5,518 bases of DNA from an uncultured Oscillibacter sp. (lineage in GTDB: Bacteria; Bacillota; Clostridia; Oscillospirales; Oscillospiraceae), in contig CAJFNE010000126.1 in assembly GCA_904393855.1 (NCBI GenBank), positions 1 through 5,518 of the forward strand. Direction: 5' to 3'. The translations under genes and the position numbers were made by a program. The notes below the pieces were generated by a model that was not told where the DNA came from, did no database searches, and saw nothing but the letters and a program-made list of their open reading frames with translations. Each line of letters opens with the position of its first letter. Position 1 is the stretch's first letter. This document shows positions 1-4,972 of this stretch, piece after piece.

Positions 1-1
1 C

Positions 2-757
2 GGCATTGTAAAGTGCCCTGTCTGCGGAGCAGGAATGTACGGGAACAAAAGCATCAAGCGCAAAGCGGATGGCACCAAGCACAAGGATTTTTATTATTAC
101 GGATGCAAGCACCGCTCCATGATACGTGGACACAAGTGCGATTATAAAAAGCAGATTCGGGAAGAATTGCTGGACGATGCCGTGGCGGAAGTCATTGTAA
201 AGATGGTGAGCAATCCAAAATTTGCAGCCATGATGCAGGAAAAAATCAACATGAAAGTGGATATTGCCGCTATCGATCAGGAGATTGCAAACTACGAGAA
301 GCAGCTGCGCCAGCATTATTCCGTCAAAGCAAAGCTGGCGGAGGAGATTGATTCTCTCGACCCGGACGACCGGCACTATGTCCGGCGCAAGGCCGATTTG
401 GATGACCGCCTTTACAGGATGTATGATAAGATTGAAGAGACAGAATCTCTGTTGATTGCGGCCAGAGCCAAAAAGCAGTCCATTGAGGCAGAGAAACTGA
501 CCGGCGACAATATCTATAAAGTGCTGATCTATTTTGAAAAACTGTACGGCGTGATGAATGAAGCGGAGCGGCGGCAGTTGATCGAGGCGCTGATCTCTGA
601 AATTCAGGTTTACCCAGAACGCCAAGCCAATGGACAGTGGCTGAAATCCATCAAATTTAAGCTGCCGATCATTGAGGAAGATATGAGTATCAGTTTGGAC
701 AACGAAGAACAAATCGAGAGCGTGGTGCTGATGGTCCGCAATCTTGTGACTGGATAA
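2..757 (+). CDS. large serine recombinase, C-terminal part (5' end outside window)
   Basis: The open frame enters from the left edge and ends at TAA; about 251 codons are visible. It starts inside a zinc beta-ribbon as found in large serine recombinases of mobile elements: Cys codons lie at 14-16 and 23-25 (CPVCG) and again at 104-106 and 137-139, around an aromatic YYYGC segment. A long charged heptad-like stretch follows (roughly codons 85-165, rich in E, K, L and Q), matching the coiled coil that controls synapsis in this family. A beta-rich tail follows with the pattern LIEALISEIQVYPE, also common at the C-terminus of these proteins. The resolvase catalytic domain with its serine, and the start codon, lie upstream and are not visible. 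The protein would cut and rejoin DNA at attachment sites to integrate or excise an element. The gene is visibly AT-richer than the block after it, in line with mobile origin. The family call is firm; whether the gene is intact cannot be seen. Confidence 0.9.
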   Translation, partial: GIVKCPVCGAGMYGNKSIKRKADGTKHKDFYYYGCKHRSMIRGHKCDYKKQIREELLDDAVAEVIVKMVSNPKFAAMMQEKINMKVDIAAIDQEIANYEKQLRQHYSVKAKLAEEIDSLDPDDRHYVRRKADLDDRLYRMYDKIEETESLLIAARAKKQSIEAEKLTGDNIYKVLIYFEKLYGVMNEAERRQLIEALISEIQVYPERQANGQWLKSIKFKLPIIEEDMSISLDNEEQIESVVLMVRNLVTG

Positions 758-770
758 TTCCAAATGACAC

Positions 771-816
771 AAAAATCTGTTTTCCTGTGTGACCGGCGCA
801 GGAAAACAGATTTTTT
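771..816 (+). terminator. Rho-independent terminator of the recombinase gene
   Basis: Arms 771-787 and 799-815 are perfect 17-bp reverse complements (AAAAATCTGTTTTCCTG and its complement) around an 11-nt loop, and the right arm ends in a run of six T (811-816). The hairpin begins 13 bases after the recombinase stop. Because the left arm starts with five A, it would also work as a terminator on the minus strand. Confidence 0.88.
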
Positions 817-1064
817 GCGCTGTGAGGGGAGAACGGCCGGAAAACAGTTCAAAATCATGGGAGAAGGGGCAAAACAATTGGGGAAACGAGCCGTTTGAAA
901 CCGCGTTTACCGCATCGCGGGAAGGTTGGCCGGGCCCGGATCAGAACACTCGTAGCAAGAGCCGTGGAGAACAGGGCGTGCAAACCGATTTTGCATGTGC
1001 GCTTTTTCGCGATCTCCATGATAAATTCACAATTCCATGTTACACTGGGGTCAGGTGATGCTGC
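817..1064 (+). promoter_or_regulatory. intergenic region upstream of the two-component genes, presumed promoter region
   Basis: No supported gene lies in these 248 bases. The change from AT-richer to GC-rich sequence falls here. A small stem-loop is formed by 977-984 and 990-997 (TGCAAA/TTTGCA core, one G-U pair), followed shortly by five T at 1003-1007. Two near copies of TCCATGWTA start at 1015 and 1034, 19 bases apart, close to the gene start. A weak -10-like TACACT sits at 1041-1046, but no good -35 box is properly spaced from it, so the promoter position is not settled. AGGTGA at 1053-1058, six bases before the ATG at 1065, is the ribosome binding site of the response regulator. Confidence 0.35.
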
Positions 1065-1733
1065 ATGAAACACATTTTGATCGTAGAGGACGAGCCGGAC
1101 ATCCAGGAGCTGCTGCGGGCTTATCTGGAGGACGCCGGCTATCAAACATCCGTGGCCGGGGACGGCGTGGCGGCCCTGGCCTTGTTCAGCGAACAGACCT
1201 TTGACCTGGTTCTATTGGATTTGATGCTGCCCAAGATCGACGGCTTCGGCGTCTGCGAGCTGATCCGCCGGCAGTCCCAAGTGCCGATCCTGATGCTGAC
1301 CGCCCTGGACGGGGAGGAGCAGCAGCTGCGGGGTTTCGGTCTGGACATCGACGACTATGTGACGAAACCCTTCTCCATGCCGGTCCTGTTGGAGAAGATC
1401 CGGGTGATCCTCCGCCGGAGCGGCAGGGGAGAGGAGGATGGTGTTCTGCGTTACCGGGACTTGACGGTGGATCTGGATGCGCGGGAGGTCCTTCTGGACG
1501 GGAAGCCTCTGGACTTGACCGCCCGGGAGTTTGAGCTGCTGCGCACGTTCCTGGCCGCGCCCGGGCGGGTGTTCACCCGGGAGATGCTGCTCGCCAAGCT
1601 CTGGGGCTACGATTTCTTTGGGGACGAGCGGGTGGTGGACAGCCACATCAAGAACCTCCGCCGCAAGCTGGGGCGGGACTACATCGAAACCGTGAGGGGG
1701 GTGGGCTATCGTGCTGGGAAAGAGACTCGCTGA
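1065..1733 (+). CDS. OmpR/PhoB-family response regulator
   Basis: This 222-aa cytoplasmic transcription factor is phosphorylated by a partner histidine kinase. The receiver domain covers about residues 1-115. It has the acidic pocket E8/D9, phospho-acceptor D52 in LVLLDLMLPKIDG, the switch residue T79 and the conserved K101 in DDYVTKPF, all in expected places. A Trans_Reg_C winged helix follows at about residues 125-220, with the family signatures LTAREFELL, RVFTREMLL, VVDSHIKNLRRKLG and a terminal IETVRGVGYR. Length is normal for the family. The ATG at 1065 is chosen because the receiver begins at once (MKHILIVEDEPD) and AGGTGA lies six bases before it. Its last 23 bases overlap the kinase gene, the usual arrangement for a cognate pair. 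Target genes cannot be read from the sequence; a VanR-like label would only express subfamily similarity. Confidence 0.95.
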   Translation: MKHILIVEDEPDIQELLRAYLEDAGYQTSVAGDGVAALALFSEQTFDLVLLDLMLPKIDGFGVCELIRRQSQVPILMLTALDGEEQQLRGFGLDIDDYVTKPFSMPVLLEKIRVILRRSGRGEEDGVLRYRDLTVDLDAREVLLDGKPLDLTAREFELLRTFLAAPGRVFTREMLLAKLWGYDFFGDERVVDSHIKNLRRKLGRDYIETVRGVGYRAGKETR

Positions 1734-3216
1734 GAGCCTGACCGCCCGCATCTTCCTCATCACTGCCCTGATCCTGCTCTCTGCCGGGGCCATCACATTT
1801 GGCCTGATCGCCTGGGCCACCCCCAGCACCTATACCGCTGTGGTCAACGACGACCTGACGCGGCAGGTGGACCAACTGGTGGACCGGCTGGCCGGTACCA
1901 CTCTGGCGGACAGCGGCCAGCTGCTGGATGACTTCATCCGCGCCTCCGGGGCCAGCGCCATGCTGGTGGGGCCGGATGGAAACATTGCGGAGAACGGCTC
2001 CCAGCTGGCCGTCCAGGTGGTGTATGAGGACGCGAGTGTGCTCGTCACGGATACCACGGGCAGCTACGCCGCGGAGGAGACCGGGGCGGAGGATACGGTG
2101 ACTGTCACCATGTCGGAGCAGGCCACCATCACCTCGGACGTGCGCTTCGCGGACCAAGGGGAACTCTACACCCTCTACGTCACCCCCCGGGTGGAGGCGG
2201 AGAATCTGGCGGTGCGGGCGCTGGTGCAGATGGCCCCCTGGATTCTGCTGGCTCTGCTGGGGTTCTCCCTGCTGTGCGCCCTCCTCTACTCCCGGTCCAT
2301 CACCCGGCCCGTCGTGCGCCTCAGCGCCATCGCCGGGAAGATGGCGGAGCTGGACTTCCAGTGGGAGAGCGGCGAACAGCGCCGGGACGAGATCGGCCAG
2401 CTGGGCCGCAGCCTGGACCAGATGGCGGGAAAGCTGTCCACGGCCCTGACGGAGCTGGAGAGCGCCAACCAGGCGCTGCGGGGGGAGGTGGAGCGGGAGC
2501 GGGACCTGGACCGCCAGCGGATGGCTTTCTTCAACGCCGCCTCCCATGAGCTGAAAACGCCGGTGACAATTCTGAAAGGCCAGCTCTCCGGCATGCTGGA
2601 GGGGGTGGGGGTGTATCGAGACCGGGATAAGTATTTGCTGCGCTCCCTCCAGGTGACCGGGAGGATGGAGAACCTGGTGGGGGAGATGCTCTCCATCTCC
2701 CGGATGGAGACTGCGGCATCTGTCCGGCGGGAGCCCGTGGAGCTGTCCGCCCTGCTGGAGCGGCAGCTCTCCCTGGATGCCGGACTGCTGGAACAGAGAA
2801 ACCAGCGGGCGGTCTTGGACCTGACGCCGGGGGTCACCGTCACGGGAGACGAATCCCTGCTGGACAAGGCCGTGGGGAGCCTGCTCTCCAACGCCTCCCT
2901 CCACTCGCCGGAGGGGGCCGAAATCCGGGTGTGGTGCGGCCTGCGGGAGGGCCGCCCGGCCCTGACGGTGGAGAACACCGGCGCCCGGATTCAGGAGGGG
3001 GCCCTGCCCCACCTGTTCGAGGCCTTCTATCGGGCCGAGGGCTCCCGGAACCGGAGCACCGGCGGCAGCGGCCTGGGTCTCTACCTGGTGAAGATGATCC
3101 TGGACCGGCACGGTGCCGTCTGCACGCTGGAGAACACGGAGGCCGGGGTGCGGGCCACGGTGCGCTTCCCCGCGGAAACCGGCCATGGACTTTGCGAACC
3201 GCGCATGGTAGAATGA
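1711..3216 (+). CDS. membrane-bound sensor histidine kinase (HAMP, HisKA, HATPase_c)
   Basis: This 501-aa inner-membrane kinase should autophosphorylate and pass phosphate to D52 of the regulator encoded just upstream. The first membrane segment is at about residues 12-35. An acidic extracytoplasmic sensor region of some 135 residues follows, whose ligand I cannot name. The second membrane segment is at about 176-194. A HAMP linker (SRSITRPVVRLSAIAGKMAELD and a helical stretch to about 265) leads to the HisKA H-box FFNAASHELKTPV, with phospho-acceptor H279. The ATP-binding domain shows N394 in the N-box (SLLSNASLHSP), an ENTGARI G1 box at 421-427 where classical kinases have DxGxG, the FEAFYR F-box, and STGGSGLGLYLVK as G2. 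The NTG form of G1 is, to my knowledge, common in Clostridia kinases, so activity is expected. The start is a GTG 23 bases inside the regulator gene, preceded by a G-rich ribosome site (GAGGGGGGTG, 1694-1703), which suggests translational coupling. Confidence 0.94.
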   Translation: MLGKRLAESLTARIFLITALILLSAGAITFGLIAWATPSTYTAVVNDDLTRQVDQLVDRLAGTTLADSGQLLDDFIRASGASAMLVGPDGNIAENGSQLAVQVVYEDASVLVTDTTGSYAAEETGAEDTVTVTMSEQATITSDVRFADQGELYTLYVTPRVEAENLAVRALVQMAPWILLALLGFSLLCALLYSRSITRPVVRLSAIAGKMAELDFQWESGEQRRDEIGQLGRSLDQMAGKLSTALTELESANQALRGEVERERDLDRQRMAFFNAASHELKTPVTILKGQLSGMLEGVGVYRDRDKYLLRSLQVTGRMENLVGEMLSISRMETAASVRREPVELSALLERQLSLDAGLLEQRNQRAVLDLTPGVTVTGDESLLDKAVGSLLSNASLHSPEGAEIRVWCGLREGRPALTVENTGARIQEGALPHLFEAFYRAEGSRNRSTGGSGLGLYLVKMILDRHGAVCTLENTEAGVRATVRFPAETGHGLCEPRMVE

Positions 3217-3229
3217 GGGAAATTAGGTG

Positions 3230-3283
3230 TAAGGAGGTGGGCTGGTGAAACGCGGACTGGATGCCGCTCCAACCAGGGCTTGA
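3230..3283 (+). CDS. candidate 12-codon leader peptide with perfect Shine-Dalgarno
   Basis: Fourteen bases after the kinase stop comes TAAGGAGGTG (3230-3239), a full match to the anti-Shine-Dalgarno, placed seven bases before a GTG at 3245. The frame reads MKRGLDAAPTRA and stops at TGA 3281-3283. Such a strong ribosome site in front of so short a frame suggests either a regulatory leader peptide for the acetyltransferase gene 90 bases further on, or the surviving start of a longer gene that was deleted. The 3' half of the frame lies inside the left arm and loop of the next stem-loop, the geometry expected if translation of the leader melts that hairpin. Some Gram-positive cat genes are known to use a short leader peptide with a stem-loop; the link to this gene is inference. 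Confidence 0.35.
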
Positions 3284-3305
3284 CCGGATAGACCGGGTTG
3301 GAGCG
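3265..3305 (+). repeat. stem-loop between kinase and acetyltransferase genes
   Basis: CGCTCCAACC at 3265-3274 is perfectly complementary to GGTTGGAGCG at 3296-3305, giving a 10-bp GC-rich stem with a 21-nt loop. No T-run follows (the next bases are ATGGAAATTTCT), so it is not a standard terminator. It overlaps the end of the 12-codon frame and could be an attenuator, a processing site or an mRNA-stabilising structure. It does not itself cover the acetyltransferase ribosome binding site. Confidence 0.6.
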
Positions 3306-3330
3306 ATGGAAATTTCTATCCGATACGCCC

Positions 3331-3359
3331 TGCATGCAGAAGCCCGGACATTCCATGCA
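3331..3359 (+). promoter_or_regulatory. small stem-loop abutting the acetyltransferase ribosome site
   Basis: TGCATG (3331-3336) pairs with CATGCA (3354-3359), and after a two-base bulge GAA (3339-3341) can pair with TTC (3351-3353). The right arm ends on the first A of the AAAGGAG ribosome site (3359-3365). The stem is short and could arise by chance, but its position would let it influence ribosome access. Confidence 0.3.
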
Positions 3360-3372
3360 AAGGAGTATTGCG

Positions 3373-4008
3373 ATGAACCATCAAATTGTTGATTTAAACA
3401 CCTGGAGCAGAGGAGACCTGTTCCAATTCTACATCCGCCGGATGCGGATCGTCATGAGCCTGACCGTCGACGTGGATGTGACGCCCCTGGTGGCTTTTGC
3501 CCGGGAGCGGGGTCTGAAATTCTACCCCCTGATGATCTGGGCTGTCTCCCAGGTGGTCAACGCCCACGACGAGTTCAAGTACGGCTGGGACGCGGAGGGA
3601 AATCTGATCCGCTGGGACTTCGTCTCCCCCAGCTACGCGGACTTCCACCCGGAGGATGAGAGTTTCACAAAACTGGTCACGCCGTACACGGCGGACTGCC
3701 TGGAATTCCACGCCCGTTTCCTGGAAGACCGGGAGCGGTACCGGGACGCGCGGGGCTTCGTGGACCGGCAGATCCCGAACTTTTTCGACGTGTCCTGCCT
3801 GCCCTGGGTCCGGTACCGGCATTTCGACGTCCACGTGTTCGACGAGGGGAAGTTCCTGGCCCCCGTGATCACCTGGGGAAAGTACGAGGCGGAGCTGGGG
3901 CGGCTGGTGATGCCCCTGACCCTGAACATCCACCACGCCGTGGCGGACGGGTTCCACCTGTCCCGGTTCTTCCGGGAGGTGCAGGAGCTGATCGATTCCC
4001 TGGCCTGA
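3373..4008 (+). CDS. CatA-like O-acetyltransferase (chloramphenicol acetyltransferase family)
   Basis: The 211-aa product matches the type A CAT fold along its length (classical CATs are about 213-219 aa). The N-terminus MNHQIVDLNTWSRGDLFQFY corresponds to the family's first strand and helix, and KFYPLMIW, FAPVITWGKY-like LAPVITWGKY and the C-terminal HHAVADGFHLSRF are family signatures. H188 is the expected catalytic base and D192 the structural aspartate. Such enzymes are cytoplasmic trimers that move acetyl from acetyl-CoA to a hydroxyl. The loop after LPW differs: where CATIII has LPWVNFDSF, with S148 contacting chloramphenicol, this protein has LPWVRYRHF, with H150 at the serine position and R147 and R149 beside it. 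Real chloramphenicol resistance is therefore uncertain and another acceptor is possible. The ATG at 3373 is chosen because AAAGGAG (3359-3365) sits seven bases before it and homology begins there; the frame is open upstream to 3298 without family similarity. It is the last gene before a strong terminator and may be co-transcribed with the kinase. Confidence 0.9.
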   Translation: MNHQIVDLNTWSRGDLFQFYIRRMRIVMSLTVDVDVTPLVAFARERGLKFYPLMIWAVSQVVNAHDEFKYGWDAEGNLIRWDFVSPSYADFHPEDESFTKLVTPYTADCLEFHARFLEDRERYRDARGFVDRQIPNFFDVSCLPWVRYRHFDVHVFDEGKFLAPVITWGKYEAELGRLVMPLTLNIHHAVADGFHLSRFFREVQELIDSLA

Positions 4009-4027
4009 CAAACGCGTCTAATCCAGC

Positions 4028-4075
4028 GGAGCGGCAAATCCGATGCGGGTTTGCCGCTCCATCCTTGTCTTTGGG
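4028..4075 (+). terminator. Rho-independent terminator of the acetyltransferase gene
   Basis: GGAGCGGCAAA (4028-4038) pairs perfectly with TTTGCCGCTCC (4050-4060). Three more pairs, one of them G-U, extend the stem inward to a five-base loop (GATGC). A T-rich tail follows (ATCCTTGTCTTT). The hairpin starts 19 bases after the acetyltransferase stop. Confidence 0.85.
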
Positions 4076-4241
4076 CAGATCAGAGAACGGACCGGAGCTG
4101 TACCTGGTGAAAAACTCCCGGAACGGCGTTGCCGGTGTGCCTGTGGTCGAGTTCTACCGCAGGGGTAAGTCCGCGAGGAGGGCGCGCGGCCTGATGGACA
4201 CGGTTCGCGATTCTGCGGGGTCCCAGAGGGAACAGCCGTAG
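4071..4241 (+). pseudogene. possible gene remnant, weakly like a DnaB-type helicase C-terminus
   Basis: The frame ending at TAG 4239-4241 is open back through the terminator, without an ATG or a convincing ribosome site. Its translation contains PELYLVKNSRNGVAGVPVVE followed by a basic segment (FYRRGKSARRARG). The pattern is reminiscent of the end of replicative DnaB-type helicases (AEIIVAKxRNGPTGTVxLxF), with one extra residue. This would be a 3' scrap of a phage or plasmid replication gene left after recombination. The resemblance rests on a single short motif, so both the coding status and the family are uncertain. Confidence 0.22.
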
Positions 4242-4268
4242 GTCAAAGACGTGTCCCGTATGGGCAAA

Positions 4269-4298
4269 TTGAGACACAAGGTGTTCAATTACTCAAAT
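4269..4298 (+). promoter_or_regulatory. candidate promoter with overlapping operator-like inverted repeat
   Basis: TTGAGA (4269-4274, five of six to the -35 consensus) and TCAAAT (4293-4298, four of six to the -10) are 18 bases apart. They would start transcription about 20 bases before the ribosome binding site of the ribbon-helix-helix gene. The -35 box and spacer are covered by an imperfect inverted repeat: TTGA-G-ACAC (4269-4277), AAG, GTGTTCAA (4281-4288), with one unpaired G. The site is well placed for repression by the small DNA-binding protein encoded just downstream. Confidence 0.45.
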
Positions 4299-4325
4299 AC
4301 GCAAATGATTCAAGGAGGCCGAGCT

Positions 4326-4559
4326 ATGACGAACATGTTCGAGAAGTATGCTGCCGACCGCCAGACTGAGAAGAAGATAGGGAAGATCGTTTCGGTGGAC
4401 GCTGCGCTAGCCGAGGACGAAAAGCGCACCACGCTCTCGCTGTCGCTCACAGTGAGCGACAAGAAGGCACTGAAGATGATGGCGGTGGAGCGTGAAACGA
4501 CGATTGCCGCGATTATCCACGAATGGGTCGCGGAGCATATGCGGGAGGTGGATACGTAG
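4326..4559 (+). CDS. ribbon-helix-helix (Arc/MetJ-type) small regulator or antitoxin-like protein
   Basis: The 77-aa product has a charged N-terminal half (residues 1-35) and a C-terminal half with the ribbon-helix-helix pattern. This consists of an alternating strand LSLSLTV (37-43), then SDKKALKMMAVERE (44-57) and TTIAAIIHEWVAEHM (58-72) as two helices, the second opening with the TT that often starts helix B in this fold. Such proteins dimerise, insert the strand into the major groove and usually repress their own operon. The start is the ATG at 4326, seven bases after AAGGAGG (4312-4318); an in-frame ATG at 4251 has no such site and would precede the candidate promoter. The stop codon overlaps the next gene's GTG by one base (TAGTG), so the two are translationally coupled. 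An antitoxin role is possible, but the partner looks like a restriction-modification protein, so a controller role is more likely. It is less GC-rich than the acetyltransferase block. Confidence 0.72.
   Translation: MTNMFEKYAADRQTEKKIGKIVSVDAALAEDEKRTTLSLSLTVSDKKALKMMAVERETTIAAIIHEWVAEHMREVDT
4441..4461. repeat. perfect 10-bp-arm palindrome inside the ribbon-helix-helix gene
   Basis: TGTCGCTCAC (4441-4450) and GTGAGCGACA (4452-4461) are perfect reverse complements around a single A. It lies over the codons for the DNA-contacting strand and the turn after it (SLTVSD). With one central base it cannot form a normal RNA hairpin without opening pairs, so a dimer-binding DNA site is the more natural reading if it has any function. 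Confidence 0.5.
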
Positions 4560-4972
4560 TGGCGAAGAAGAAGGTCAAAACCGACCTTTGGGTAGCTGCC
4601 CAGCTTGACGAGTGTAAGATTCAATTCGATGCACAGGGCAGCAATGTGAAAGAAATCGGCGAGGCACTGAAAACTGCCTCGAAGCGTGGGATCGGTAAGG
4701 TTGGATACCCGGAATATACGGCTGTGATCGGCGATTTCGTCCTCGTCATCGAGGACAAGGCCGACATGGACAAGCAGATTAAGCTGACGGATTCGGGCAT
4801 TATCGACGCGAGCATGAAGACTGTGACCGATTATGCTGTGAACGGGGCGGACCTTTACGCGAAGCATATGGCGCAGAACACCCCGTTCAAGAAAGTATGG
4901 ATGATCCAAACTGAAATTCCTGCTGTATCAGAACTGGGGCACATTGCGGACAAATGGCCGGCAGGAATATGA
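4559..4972 (+). pseudogene. truncated N-6 DNA methylase/restriction protein: N-terminal PD-(D/E)XK-like domain
   Basis: The frame of 137 aa begins at GTG 4559, overlapping the previous stop, with GGGAGGTG (4543-4550) ahead of it. Residues 1-115 resemble the N-terminal nuclease-like domain of fused type IIG/type I-like restriction-modification proteins. They show a KKKVKTD start with a predicted helix, KTASKRGIGKVGYPEY with P51-E52 in the PD position, then VIGDFVLVIEDKAD with E65-D66-K67 as the (D/E)XK motif, and TDYAVNGADLYAKHM, a typical following segment. Family members continue with a KVFAFG-like strand and then several hundred residues including the methylase NPPY motif. Here similarity seems to stop at KKVW (about 4897-4900), and 23 unrelated-looking residues lead to TGA. 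I therefore read it as cut by recombination; no methylase domain is visible downstream. The short protein may still be made. The alternative, a stand-alone small nuclease coupled to its regulator (toxin-antitoxin-like), is not excluded. Confidence 0.6.

Noticed and set aside
789..1058. 89-codon plus-strand frame downstream of the recombinase
   Set aside because: It begins at a GTG in the loop of the terminator hairpin, lacks a ribosome site, and matches no family.
1648..3186. 512-codon open frame on the minus strand opposite the kinase gene
   Set aside because: Rich in P, G, H, Q and R, as expected for the antisense of GC-rich coding sequence; no domain, and the plus strand carries an unmistakable kinase.
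3298..3372. N-terminal extension of the acetyltransferase
   Set aside because: The CAT family begins at the ATG at 3373, which has its own ribosome site; the extension crosses stem-loop sequence and has no family similarity.
4251..4325. Upstream in-frame ATG for the ribbon-helix-helix gene
   Set aside because: No Shine-Dalgarno, and it would lie upstream of the best promoter; the ATG at 4326 has an ideal AAGGAGG site.
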